From positions 2,738,001 to 2,802,000 of the forward strand of contig OX326958.1 of the NCBI GenBank assembly GCA_946800325.1: 64,000 bases of DNA, in the 5' to 3' direction. The notes beneath the pieces are model-generated. The model did not search any database. It saw nothing but the letters and a program-made list of their open reading frames with translations, and had not been told where the DNA came from. The translations under genes were made by a program, and so were the position numbers. The stretch is from Luzula sylvatica (lineage: Eukaryota > Streptophyta > Magnoliopsida > Poales > Juncaceae). This document shows positions 37,926 to 49,290 of the stretch, in pieces. The stretch's first letter is position 1, and each line of letters opens with the position of its first letter.

Positions 37926-38113
37926 GATATGGTTAATTAACCACTAATCACCATCTCAATTAGCACAAATAAATTTTATTAACAGTTAATAAATATTAAT
38001 TATTAGCAGTTAATACATATGTACCTTAATTTTATATTAACTAATTATTAATTGATATATTCTTTTTGTTAATTAAGATGGTGATTAATCACTAATCAGT
38101 AATCACTCATATC
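37926..38113. mobile_element. Small MITE-like inverted-repeat element (copy 2)
   Basis: Duplicate of the element at 30,023-30,201, with the same imperfect inverted termini beginning GATATGGTTAATTAACC. It differs by small indels, including an extra AATCAGT-type stretch near the right end. Confidence 0.5.
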
Positions 38114-38565
38114 GGAAAAGTATGGAAAAAACTGGGAGGAATAGTAAATGGGTTCTTTGTCTATTTCTTGAGCAAGAAAATGAAGGAAGATTATCTATAT
38201 ATTTTTTTTATCGTGGTCTTTTTTATAAAAGGAGAGAGAAATAAAGAGGCATTCATTTCTATAAAGAACCGAAAATGCCATATCTCAATATATTAATATC
38301 GGATCATTAATTCTTTATTTTTTGTAACCTCCAATTAGTATTCCTATTCATATTCTATAATAATTAGAAAATGTTATATGTTATAATAATTTAATCTTTT
38401 ATTTTTATAATGCATGTCGCATGCATAAAAGACAAAATATTCAATATCAATAATTATTAATTAATATTGAATCAAATACATAAAATTTAACATTTAGTAT
38501 TGTTTATAATAAAATAATACAACATGGAGGTGGAGGCCAAAGAAGAGAGGGTGGGGGGAAGGGCC

Positions 38566-39299
38566 AGGGATGTCAATGGGTGGGGTAATACCCGTGCCCG
38601 ACGGGTACCCGACCCGGGCGGGTCGGGTAATACCCGATTAAGCCTACCCGCGGGTCGGGTATTATCCGATTAAAAAATACCCGGCTCGGGTCGGGTAGGG
38701 TATGGGTGAGGTCGTACCCGACCCGTGGGTATACCCGACCCGAACCCGATTCTTAATAACCCTCATTATATTCATATTTTTATATTTTTTATTATTTTTG
38801 GTTGATTTTTTATTGGTTTTAATCTATGTTTTCTACTGATTATTTATTATACAACTTATTTTTTTATTTGTTTAGTAAATAAATAAAATAAATAATTTCC
38901 TAGATTTATGTTTATTTATTTTCGTTTTTACTGTTATTTTACGTTTCTATCAATTTTAGTTTTATTATACAATTTCTGTTAATTCACGGTCCAAAATTTA
39001 TGTTTAAAAATATTTTGTTGTCTATTTTGTGATTTTGTGATATTATTATGTTATATGAATCTATGATGTTATTTTAATTTGAAAAAATATATTTTTCGTT
39101 TGTATATTTTAATGTTTTTGTATATGTTTAGGTGTGGGTAAAATTTCCCGTGGGTAATCCGAAAACCCGCGGGTACTAAACGGGGCGGGTAAAATTACCC
39201 GTTTAGTTGACGGGTCGGGTACGGGTATTACCCGATTAAGATGGGTAAGGATATGGATGAGCATATACCCGACCCGAACCCGACCCATTGACATCCCTA
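38566..39299. mobile_element. hAT-like element filled with ACCCG-type repeats
   Basis: An insertion of about 734 bp relative to copy 1. Inverted ends are AGGGATGTCAATGGGT on the left and ACCCATTGACATCCCT on the right. The flanks are an imperfect duplication around GGGAAGG(G)CC, so the exact target length is uncertain but compatible with 8 bp. Subterminal regions are packed with CCCGACCCG and GGGTCGGGTA repeats, far more GC-rich than the surroundings, enclosing an AT-rich core (38,755-39,115). There is no transposase. The end sequence resembles the TAGGGATGTCAA-type hAT MITEs of many plants. Confidence 0.75.
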
Positions 39300-40821
39300 G
39301 GGAAGGCCACTACAGTAAGTTCCCACTTCAAACGGAAGCATTATTTTTTCAATTAAAACAAGAGGAGAGAGACGAAAAGATTGTGACTAATCATTACTCA
39401 AGGACTATTACATTTGATCTATTTAGAACTAATTGATAAGTGGAACCCTTGGAATTAATTTTCAATCCACATTTATTTTTTCGTGTTACAAGTCCTTATG
39501 CATACACACATTCTCTAACACACACTAGAGATTAAATAATGCTCTAATAAAAAATCTCTTCATAGTCTAGCTACATGCAAACTCGAATCTTCCACTTCTA
39601 AGAAGTGAGACTAGGTACCATCCGGTTGAACTATCAATATTTGTGTTTCAATCCACATTATTACACGATGTGTAAGTTTAAACTATCCTAATTAACTATT
39701 CTATTACAGGTTTACAGTCCATTATCACGTTGTGCCTTGCTCCTTTCAACTTTGCATTTAGATCAGAAACCAACCTCTCACCAGCTGATGACGTTGAGAA
39801 AGCATCTTCTTGGAGTAGGACTTTCATCCTTAAATTAAGTTGTTATATATGGTTTTCTCAGGACTCACTCCGTCGTCTTTGAAGAAATGAAAAGAATGGA
39901 ATTAGATGGATTGATTAATACAATTAATTAATTCAGTTAACGATTTAATTGATCGTTTAATTAAATTGATACGTCGATTAATATGTATTAATATTAATAT
40001 ATTAAAATAATTGACGTGTCAATTAAACATGTCAATTAATAAGTAATTAAGTCAATTAATAATATTAATCAATTCATTTAATTCGTTTTTGCAATCTCAT
40101 CAAGAAAATTAGAATGAGAGCAAGGAACAAGTTATATTTTTTCTTAGGTGCGTTTGAATTGCGTTAATATGTGATTATCATGGGAATCACACTTCTTGGA
40201 ATGTGAATCCAGGAAATGACAATCCTATCGACCGACAACATTTGTGTTTGAATAATTTTTTGAATTCCAATGAAAATAATATGTTCATGTTTGTTTTGAC
40301 ACTATGATTATTTGGTAAATTAAATTAAATGACAATATTGTCTTTTCTTATAGAATAATTAAATAATAAATAATTTCATGATACACCATTAACAAAAATA
40401 AGCAATATAACTATTTAATCAATTATAATTATACATTTAGAAAGAAGAAATCAAGCCTAAATATATTATGTTTCTTAAAATAATTACGATTATATTATAT
40501 TTAATAATTATTATAGTTAATAATATTATATTTAATATTATTAATATTATTATAGTTAATAATATTATATTTATTACAATTAAAACGAAAAGATCTAGTT
40601 TTCTCGTCCCTCGTTCGATTATGTTACTTTTCATATTCTTGTTACTTCTGAGTTCATTTTGTTTGGCGAACCATACGGTCACAAACTTGATTTTCACAAA
40701 TACATCCAGTACATTTTGGGCTGTTCAAATTTGGCCTAATCAAAATACAACAATAGAAGCCGAAATGTCTGCATTGATTTTTCCAGATCTAGTTTTCTCG
40801 TCCCTCGGTCGATTTCCGCCA
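39300..40821 (+). other. AT-rich tail of duplication copy 2
   Basis: Non-coding counterpart of 31,968-33,479, including the same TTAAT-rich and ATTATTAAT low-complexity stretches. A frame runs at 40,468-40,923 but its first part only translates the A/T repeat and the equivalent frame in copy 1 is interrupted, so I do not call a gene. Confidence 0.6.
39570..39640 (-). mobile_element. tRNA-derived SINE remnant (copy 2)
   Basis: Duplicate of 32,221-32,293. The B-box-like segment is more decayed here (AAACTCGAATCTTCC on the plus strand). Confidence 0.45.
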
Positions 40822-41367
40822 CCCCAAAAATTTATACTTGGATCTCTCTCGTCTCAGCACGAACCTTTGCCTCCTCGTCCAGATGGTGTCCGCCAAAATC
40901 ACCACCCAAAGGTACAATCCTAATCCTTGTGCTATGGCATGTCTGCTCGATTTCTACATTTTCGTCTAATAACACCTTGAATTGTAGGTTGTTTCGATGT
41001 TACCTAAAGAAAGTCGATGAATTCTGCCTCTTACATTTCCACAATTCAAGGTGTATTCCTTTCATTTCTTCTATTTATAATTGCATGCAATGCCCTCAAC
41101 ATGTTTGATGATATGCCCCAGTGGACTAATTAACTATGCTTGATGATATGCTTCATAGAACACGTGCAAACAACTCAAGTTATAAATTCAAAACATATTT
41201 TACTCCAAATTAACACAAAGTTCAAATTATTTATTCATAAAAAAGTTTGGCTCCTAGTTTAGTCTAGTTCAAGTTTACAAACACAACTACATGTCCACAT
41301 CATACACACAAAATAAACACACAAGAGAGCCTTGGAAGTTTTGGAGTTTCGTTCTTGATCCTTTACT
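40822..41367. other. Intergenic region between duplication copy 2 and the F-box gene
   Basis: No convincing gene. A short stretch near 40,884-40,912 (ATGGTGTCCGCCAAAATC followed by a GTACAA donor-like site) could be a relic first exon, but no downstream exon was recognised. The final part is probably the 3' untranslated region of the minus-strand F-box gene. Confidence 0.4.
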
Positions 41368-42858
41368 TCACACGTCGTTTGACTGAGAGAATTTTATGTC
41401 AAATATATTCATATTAGGACAACAACGTGATAAAGTCTGAACAAGTGCGAACTCCTCACTTGTGTCTCGGAATAATCTCATATCAATGTGTGTCAAGTTG
41501 AGATAAATTTCTTCATTTGTATTAGTTGGTAATGGGTACCCATTTCTTTGTGCATCTTGGTAAATATCGTTACATGTGTTCTGAAATAAAACGAAAACAA
41601 GACATTAATTGATATAAAGTTATTTCAAAACGTATTTTGATTATTTATGCAAAAAACAAAAAAAAAAATTATAATAAGAAATCTTGCCTTGCATGTAACT
41701 AATTTAAGATATTCCAAGTTTGGCATGCACTTGAGGAGATAGAGAATAATATGTGCATGATGTTTGTTTGGCCATAGAGATATTTCCAGTCTCTTCAAAT
41801 TCGGAAATATTGGAAGTTCCAGAGTGTCCGCGATTGTTGTTAGATACTGAAAATTCAACAAAAAATCTTTTAGATGTGCAATAAGGAGATAAACTTAAAA
41901 TAAGTAAAAGCGGTACTATATATTTATTTACCTCAATGCACCATTCACCGAGCAAAAGAGTAGTTGTTTTGATCAAAGCATGCAATGCACTATTTATCTT
42001 TTCGCCATAATGTCGTATTCTGTTTTCTCTCTTTTGTTCTAAATAACGTTGGACCCGTTCTTCGGGCTGCAAACCCGTTACGTCATTTAACTTGGGGAAT
42101 ACAAAGAGCTTAGGAAACATGAAATGTTTCCCTTTTAATTCGAGAGTTTCGATGTTTTTGGCAGATAGGTGTAAATTAGTTAAATCATGCTCACAACTAA
42201 ATTTTACCACCTTTAATACTGGCGAATCAATTTGCATATTCAGTTCTGACCGACGAGTGCAATTGACGTTGATCAACTCTATTATTTCCAATGCTTTGCA
42301 CCCGTTCATTAATTTTTGAAATTCGCCAGAGTTGATAAAATTAACAGAAAAGAGGGACATTCTTTTTACCCTAGGAAAGTTGACATTATCAGGTAGGTTC
42401 ATTTGCATACATGACAACCGCAGGTAGACTAAAGTTTTGCAATGATAGAGAGAGGGTGGAGGGGCACTTGAATTTCCGATATCGAGTTCTAGTTCGGTTA
42501 GAGGATGGTAGGTTGCTAAATGGTCCAACCATGTTGTGGTTGACGGAGTTAAAGGACCGCTGGTATTTGTGTGTTCGATTTTAATTTTCTCTATACCCGA
42601 TCCATTATGGCGAAATATGATATCGTTGACGACCCTTTCGAACCTATGCCATTCTGCTGGTTCGCATCGAATGGTTTCGGGTGTTAATTCCCAGTTTGGA
42701 TTCGAGAGCCAAATATCCCTCCATTGGTTAGATAATATCGAGGCACGTGCAGAATCGACTAAGGGAAGTAACCATACAAATCGTTTTAGGATTTCGAGGG
42801 GAAAATCATTGATTGTTGTGGGAGGTGTTCTTTTGCTTCTATCATTGATGTTCTCCAT
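41368..42858 (-). CDS. F-box/LRR (FBD-type) protein
   Basis: F-box proteins are substrate adaptors of SCF ubiquitin ligases: the F-box binds SKP1/ASK and the C-terminal repeats select the target. Minus-strand exons are 42858-41932, 41846-41688 and 41580-41368, giving 432 residues. Residues 16-55 form the F-box (INDFPLEILKRFVWLLPLVD, then ARASILSNQWRDIW). Leucine-rich segments follow (LTELELDIG, LVYLRLSC, VKRMSLFSVNF, LEIIELINVNC, NIETLELKGKHF), then EISLWPNKHH and LEYLKLVTC. Intron 1 (85 bp) is GT-AG. Intron 2 (107 bp) is best placed with a GC donor (AAG|GCAAGA), because that joins both exons in phase 0 and opens a clean 70-residue last exon. Large, fast-evolving family; the target is unknown. 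Reasonably sure of the gene, less of the last junction. Confidence 0.82.
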
Positions 42859-43830
42859 TCTTGTTTTAGTTTGTACCTAGTGTAAAAAGAAAATGAATAG
42901 GTGGTTACATCCATGTGTTAATTAAAAGAAAATATATACATGAGAAAAAGAGTGAATAAGCTCATGATATCATTTGATTCATATACTTTTCTTAACTGAT
43001 TTACAAATTTATTCAAAAAATATATATATTTAGCAATTTTCCTTTTAATCATTCTTCCTAATAAATTATCGAAGGTCTGTTGGGATTGCACGATGACTTA
43101 AGACCTCGAGACTACATTATATTGATAATAGTAGTTCGTCGCAAATATTGTTTACGGAATTATACATGAAAGGAGTTTTTCGTTATTGTTACGAAATTAT
43201 TCATGCAACTTTCTAAAGTACGTATTTCCAAAAATTCCTTGTAATTCTTTCTTTTGAAAATAATCATAGTACGATTTACCTGCATGGACCTCGAGACTTT
43301 TCTAATATACTGATAATAGTACTTTGTCGCAAATAATGTTTACGAAACTATTCGAAAAAAATAGCTCGGGTTGTCAAATATATCACAATAATCAAAATAT
43401 TTATTCTCAATTATGAGAAAATTTTGTGTGGGGCATACATAACTGTGTGCATGATGAATATTAGAGAACTATATTAATTAACGAGGAGTTATGTGATACA
43501 TTCTTTTAAAATAATAGTTTAAATATATATCAATTAATTAGATTTTTCTTTAAATAAATAATAATGACTTCCTATTTAATCTATATTTATCAATTAATTA
43601 GATTTTTTCTAATAAATAATAATGACTTCCTATTTAATCTAACATTAATTGATATTGATTGCAAATTATTATTATCAATAAGTGCATGTTAATAATATTG
43701 ACTTCCTATTTAAATGACTTTGAATGAACAATAATGGTTTCCTTTTTAATCTAACATTACAATAGAGTGATTGCAAATTATTATTACCAATAAATGCATG
43801 TCAAATATCATAAATATATATTAAATGAAA
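42859..43830. other. Intergenic DNA with degenerate direct repeats
   Basis: Upstream side of the F-box gene. It holds a degenerate direct repeat of about 65 bp (GACCTCGAGACT ... GTCGCAAATA ... near 43,102 and 43,290) and a cluster of TGACTTCCTATTTAATCTA repeats with a spacing of about 63 bp (43,530-43,790). No coding sequence is supported. Confidence 0.5.
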
Positions 43831-44653
43831 GGTTATTTCCACATTTACCATTTTTACAACATAACATTACGTATTTACCCTTCTTAAAATTAAAATATCA
43901 TATTTGCCCTCCCTTAAATCCAAAATATCATATTTACCCAAATATTAAAAATCATCCAATTTCTCTGTTAAAATTAACGGTCAACATTTAAAATTATCAT
44001 TTTACCCTTTACATATTTATCCTTTTAAAACCCCAAAATATCATATTTACCCTTCTAGAAATAAAAATACATATTTACCCTATCTCAATAATAAAAAATA
44101 GCATATTTGCCCTTCCAAAATAAAATAGCATATTTACCCTCCAATTTTAAACACCGAATTGAGAAAACCCGGAAACAACATTACAAATTATTATTTAAAT
44201 TACGGCCGGGAAACCAATTCGTAAATAAATAATGGAACCCGGATTTGGATAACCAAGAAACTAAATCCTCATTAGATTACTATACAATTTTTTCTAAATC
44301 GGTTTCTATGTTTTAAGTTACATTCTTTTGTATGTATTAAAATATATGGTAAATATGATATTTTGTTTCGAAAGGGTACATATGCCGTTTTTATTGTTGA
44401 GGGGCTAGATATGATATTTTCATTTTTAGAAGAGTAAATATGATATTTTTGGTTTTTGAAAAGAGTAAATATGTAAAGGGTAAAATGGTAATTTCAAATT
44501 TTGACCGTTAGTTTAACGGGAAAATTGGATTTTTTTATTTTTTGGGTAAATATGATATTTTAGATTTATGACAGGTCAAATATAATTTTTTTAATTTAAA
44601 AAGAGTAAATATGTAATATTAAGTTTTGAAAAGGTTAAATATGTAAATCCCCC
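43831..44653. mobile_element. Foldback MITE, Mutator-like (TATTTACCC family), copy A
   Basis: About 823 bp whose left half (repeated CATATTTACCC with AAAATATC, plus GTTAAAATTAACGGTCAAC) is complementary to its right half (GGGTAAATATGATATTTT, TTGACCGTTAGTTTAACGGG). A near-perfect 9-bp flanking duplication, TAAATGAAA/TAAATAAAA, supports the Mutator superfamily. No coding capacity; a frame overlapping 43,794-43,991 is only a translation of the repeat. A related element lies at 53,418-53,893. Confidence 0.7.
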
Positions 44654-45903
44654 TAAATAAAAAAGGTACAATTGAATAAATTGATGAAATTTTGTGCCAG
44701 CAAGTTTTATGGTGCATGATATTTTGGATTTTTTACATTAATTAGATATTCTTTGATTATTTGAATGGTGATTTATCTTCTATTTAAACATAGTATTAAA
44801 TAAGCAATTGAAAGAAAATTCCAAATTATCTTTTGTTATTTGCATATGAATTGAGAAAAATGAATGTATCATAGAATCACCCTTTTTTTTAAGTTTTCCT
44901 AAAATTAGATATGCAAAAACAATTACTTTAAAAAGTTTTAAATTAACAACCATAAACAAGAATCCATAATAAAACAATATATAAATCGAAATCAAAACAT
45001 AAAATCTTAATGCAATTTTCCTATTTTGCTATTAGTGACTGAACAGATTCCCTATAAAACACTAAAAAAAATTACAATCAAATAAAGAATAATTGAAAGG
45101 GGAGATACCTTAATGAATCAATGTGGTTGCTACCAATTTTTTGTTAAAAAAAATAGGGCTTTTAAAATAAATATTTTTTCTAAGATCTATTTAAATAATT
45201 CAATAAATCAATAACAACAAATAGATGATAAATAAAGAAATTGGTAATATATGTTGCTCATAAATAGCATGAATTAAGTATAACGTACCGATTCGCTTCT
45301 GAAATAGCATTCTAGATGTAATTCTTAATTTCTTTCCTGTGAGAAAGAGACCAAGGTAACAGAGATGAAGATGGAATTCACCGGCCAAATGAGGAAAGGA
45401 GGAATAAAAAGGAGAAGTCACTCATGACAAGTGTAATAAGTACAATTTTGGATCAAAAGGTTTTGGCGTTTTGGTTCGTTCCGTCAGTCGCTTTAATTGA
45501 CGGTGCGTGAACCACGCAACCAATCCATTGCATTGGATTGTTTGCAACCTCGCTTATAAATTCAAATGCATGTACCATTGGTGCAATAGGTGCAAAATAC
45601 AAAGAAATTGAGTTTCTAAACATGAATATAGTTAAATGGTTTTTCTATTTTAATTTTTGTTTCTGTTTTGCATTTACTTTGATTGAAAGTGCATGAACCT
45701 ATATCATATCTTCTAAGGTGTATGTGGGTATTTTGCCATTACTTAATTCTAAATATTTTCTACAATGAAAATACTTAAATCTGGGTAAAGTTGTCCATAT
45801 ACTCAGTTCGAACCGGATATTTGCAGCGTCGACTTGCCGTTGGGTTGGACTCATCTTGCTACAGAGAGTGGGAGTAGTGGGAGTTTTTCTTTAGTGCCGT
45901 TGA
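44654..45903. other. Intergenic region without recognised features
   Basis: AT-rich. Minus-strand frames at 44,780-44,995 and 45,200-45,421 have no recognisable domain or codon signature. I see nothing else to annotate. Confidence 0.4.
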
Positions 45904-45987
45904 TTTTTTTGAAGAAATTTGAAGAGGGCTTTAACATCCCTTCGGAAGAGGGACGTTAAAGCCCTTTCCAAATTTCTTCTAAAAAAG
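45904..45987. repeat. Near-perfect hairpin (pre-miRNA-sized inverted repeat)
   Basis: Two arms of about 37 nt (45,905-45,941 and 45,949-45,986) pair almost fully around a 7-nt loop. GAAGAAATTTGAAGAGGGCT plus TTAACATCCC pairs with GGGACGTTAAAGCCC plus TTTCCAAATTTCTTC, with about four mismatches or G:U pairs in either transcript. The size would suit a small-RNA precursor, but a short foldback MITE is at least as likely. No target duplication was resolved. Confidence 0.6.
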
Positions 45988-46177
45988 TTTGTGTCGTACT
46001 TGTAACATGGATTTGTTTTATCCGCAATTGTCATGAAAATCCAATCCTCGCCCTTCCTAATTTTTGCTTATGATTCAAGTCTTAAAGTCTTGCTATTTCT
46101 ACGTGAACTGATTTTTCTTTTTCCAAATACTTTATTTATTTCTGATCATTTTTTTCTGGTTTAGTGCTAACTTTTCT

Positions 46178-46183
<6 letters not shown>

Positions 46184-46227
<44 letters not shown>
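46184..46227. repeat. (TA)n microsatellite
   Basis: A pure TA tract of about 44 bp, followed after seven bases by a 20-bp T-run. Confidence 0.9.
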
Positions 46228-46229
<2 letters not shown>

Positions 46230-46904
46230 ATAAGTTTTTTTTTTTTTTTTTTTTGAGATGTGTGGTAATAGGTGATATTGCACCGAGGATCATATAATAT
46301 TCTCAATTTCCATCTCTTTGTCAACAGCATAAGCGAGACCATGCCATTCGAATAACACGTTAAATGCTTGTTTTGATTGGCTATGTTAGAATGTAAGTAT
46401 TTTCACAATATAATTGTGATAAATGTTTTTTACACTGCAGTTAAAAATCTATCATATTGTAGTTATACGAGGATTCAATTATGTTAGAATGTAACTTAAC
46501 TTTATTATGAAAGAAAAAGAATTCAAATATCGGAATTTTTTGTTTTTTCAAAAGAATTAATGTTGTTTGTGCATGTTCAACATTCGTTTGCATATGCACT
46601 ACAATGAACATATGCATTGCCGGTGGCCATAAGCATCGGCAAAAAGACCCTAAACCGTGTGCAAAGATTTTGAGGACGATTTACCGTCGGCTAAAGTGCA
46701 GGTTGTTGTAGAATATTGTCGCTGCCGATCCGTCGTTGTTTATTATTCCCAACAATCTATTAGCTTGCCGACGTCACTTTTGGTACATCTCGATGGCTTA
46801 TGTCACACTCAAAAAATGAAAGTGCGGCAACCTGTATACATCATGTATAACACATACTCTCTTATGAAAATATCATAAAACAAAAATTCAATAACTAATT
46901 CGAA

Positions 46905-46912
<8 letters not shown>

Positions 46913-46962
<50 letters not shown>
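46913..46962. repeat. (TA)n microsatellite
   Basis: A pure TA tract of about 50 bp. Confidence 0.9.
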
Positions 46963-46966
<4 letters not shown>

Positions 46967-48117
46967 TGGATTAAAATAATCTAATAGAAATATAGCCGAA
47001 ACAACAAAAACGACTCGTGGATCAAATACGGAAAACATAATAATTTGTTATGAATAGAAACTCTAAGATGGCGGCTATAAGGCCGTACTCACACTCTAAA
47101 TACCCTAACTCCCACTCAAAACATGTAAAACAATGGTTAGTCACGGAAGTGACCGAGTGTGAGTTTTGAGTCTAGTTTATTAAGACCGACCATATTTAAA
47201 TCTAGTCACAATTATCGCTAAAACATTAATCATAATAAAAATAAGAATAACATTTCATACAAGTTGATAAAATAATTTATAATTTGAAACTAAGTATTGA
47301 AATACTTATTAAAATATTTACCTCCGATTTTCAAAATCAAGAGCACTCGAGTTCATACATAATCAAATTGTTTTCATAAACCAAAATACTTCGGAACCTT
47401 AAACCGGGACAGGGGTGCTAATAACTTTCGACTAGAGTGTCGACTAAAACTTATAGCGAATCATACTCTGTTATAACATAATATATTGTTCTTGGAACTG
47501 CGAATTTCTTCTGACATATGTGTCTCGACAACCTGGATATCCTTGCATCACGAACCTAACCCGTAATGAATCGTGAATTGTTCACTATGTCGAACTTGCT
47601 ACACTTTTCCTCCATAAAGTAACATAACATAAATATAACAAAAACATGACCTATTTGGAAAATGTGTTCAATACACCCTCCTCCATTTTAGAATTGCCAA
47701 AATAAAATATTCACAGGTTATGTATTGATATTCAGGTTTTCGAAACTCACCCTCCTCCATTTTAGAAGTTTGAGCTCTTATTTAAGATAAAAAAAATAAT
47801 ATTGACAATTCTGAAAATAAAATATTATCAGTTATGCATTCAAAATGTGTCTAAAATGTTATTGACGGTTAAGTAATTTCGAAAACTTGAAAATAATTTA
47901 TTTCATTTTCTGACTTTGAAAGAATTAAATATTTAATAAGATAATAAAAAATATCTCTATTTCAAATTTTGATAATGATTAATAACAAATATCAGAATTC
48001 TACGTTTGGTATTTATTACAGTTTATTGTTGATATGGGGTTCGATATAAAAATATGTGAGAAAAGATCTCAAGCGCACGGTAAAATAATTGTGTAATTAG
48101 GGATTTGTTTTACGAGG

Positions 48118-48556
48118 ATGGTGAGTACTAGTCAAAGGAAAAAAGTAGAGTTAAGTCGAACTGATAAATTGAGGATTATTTTTCGAAAAGTAAAAAAGAA
48201 ATACGAAAATTCGGGAAGAAAATATGTGAGATTGGTTCTAGGGTCTTTGAGTTTCGTTTTGTTATTTGTTGTTTTCTACATATTGGAATTAGGATTGTAT
48301 ACAAGTTGGAGGGATGTTGTCCTAAAATCACTTAAATCGCCCTGCCACCGCGTCACATAGATTGTACCTAACAATGGGGAAGACCGCTCTTGTGCCCGAT
48401 CCTGAAAGTCGGCCCTTTGAATTATATGACAACTCTACAACCTCTAAGAAAACTATCTACTTTTGCGGTAATCGTGATAGATCATTTATTATGGTTCCGG
48501 TAATTAGCGGCACCAATCGGTCATTGACTAATTATCTAGGATTTTGTAAGGTTTAA
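48118..48556 (+). pseudogene. Possible broken small membrane-protein gene, unrecognised
   Basis: The first frame (48,118-48,360, 80 residues) starts MVSTSQRKKVELSR, is lysine/arginine-rich, and has one strong hydrophobic segment (LVLGSLSFVLLFVVFYILEL, about residues 40-59). It ends at a TAG. In the next frame a further 60 residues are open from an ATG at 48,374 to 48,556 (MGKTALVPDPESRPFELYDN onward) with balanced composition. A one-base shift near 48,340-48,360 would join the two, so this may be a frameshifted gene or an unspliced pair of exons. I do not recognise the family. It could also be chance. Confidence 0.3.
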
Positions 48557-48739
48557 ACTAAAATGTAACCCTATATCGGCTTCTCTTATTGTCATTTAGA
48601 TATACTAGAGCTGATCTCGCTCCGCTTCGACCGAATTATGGATTCAAAAAATTAAATAATGTCTACAAATTATACATTATACAATTATAATTTTGTAAGA
48701 ATATACACCATGGTTCGAGAGTTAGACTGATATATATAA

Positions 48740-49290
48740 AATTGATTGCAAGGAAAAAAATATTTTTCAAATTATAGCAAAAAATATTTTGATGAATAAA
48801 ATTGTGTACAAATATAGTTTGATATTTTGTAGTGTTTAATTATAATTTTGGTTCTTTAAGTTTCTATTTATTGTCGTCAACAATGGAAGGAAATATTTTT
48901 CAAATTATAGCAAAAATGAATTTTATTGATAAGCTTGCAAAAAAATATATAGCTGGCTATTTTTAGGGTTTATTATAATTTCAAATAGAAAAAGATTTTT
49001 CAAATTATATAAAAAATGATTTTGATTAATAAGATTGTGAAAAATTATATTTCGATATTTTTTATAGTTCAATTATAACTTTGACTCTTTTAGATTCTAT
49101 TTATTTTGTTGGAAAATACAACATTATTCTCAAGTTGTAGAAAAAATGATTTAAATTATTAATATTGTCAACAAATATTGTTTGATATTTTGTAGGTTTT
49201 AATTATAGTTTTCACTATTTTAGTTTCTATTTTTTTCTTGAACAATAAGAAAATATTTTTCAAATTTGAACACAATTTTTTTTTTTTTTT
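48740..49290. repeat. Degenerate tandem repeat, period about 100-130 bp
   Basis: Five decayed copies share ATATTTTTCAAATTATAGCAAAAAAT, then AATAAGATTGTG, TTTGATATTTTGTAG, AATTATAATTTT and TTTCTATTTATT in that order. Copies begin near 48,760, 48,890, 48,992, 49,126 and 49,250. It is unrelated in motif to the big satellite. No gene lies in the surrounding 48,557-49,540 stretch. Confidence 0.55.

Larger units (their letters stand above)
34135..40821 (+). repeat. Segmental duplication, copy 2
   Basis: Direct tandem copy of 27,255-33,479. It is longer because of three insertions absent from copy 1: a SINE (34,717-34,864), a Mutator-like foldback element (36,774-37,719) and a hAT-like element (38,566-39,299). 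It lacks the copy-1 hAT insertion. Intron 2 of its UGT gene is shorter (76 versus 168 bp) and the upstream (AT)n tract is shorter. Confidence 0.93.
45988..48117. other. Intergenic region with microsatellites and a possible CACTA terminus
   Basis: It holds (TA)n tracts at 46,184-46,227 (followed by a T-run to 46,254) and 46,913-46,962. At 46,597 CACTACAATG begins a GC-richer stretch with TTGCCGGTGG, CATCGGCAAAAAG and CCGTCGGCTAAAG motifs to about 46,790. This resembles the terminus and subterminal repeats of CACTA elements, though no opposite end was found. A direct repeat ACCCTCCTCCATTTTAGAA occurs near 47,676 and 47,749. No gene was recognised. Confidence 0.4.

Noticed and set aside
42092..42880. 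Plus-strand frames opposite the F-box gene
   Set aside because: They are antisense to a clearly supported F-box coding sequence and have no domain.
45200..45421. Minus-strand 73-residue frame with a splice-acceptor-like TTTCTCACAG
   Set aside because: No homology recognised and no partner exon found; the evidence is insufficient.
46136..46342. Minus-strand 68-residue frame
   Set aside because: It consists mostly of the TA and T microsatellites.
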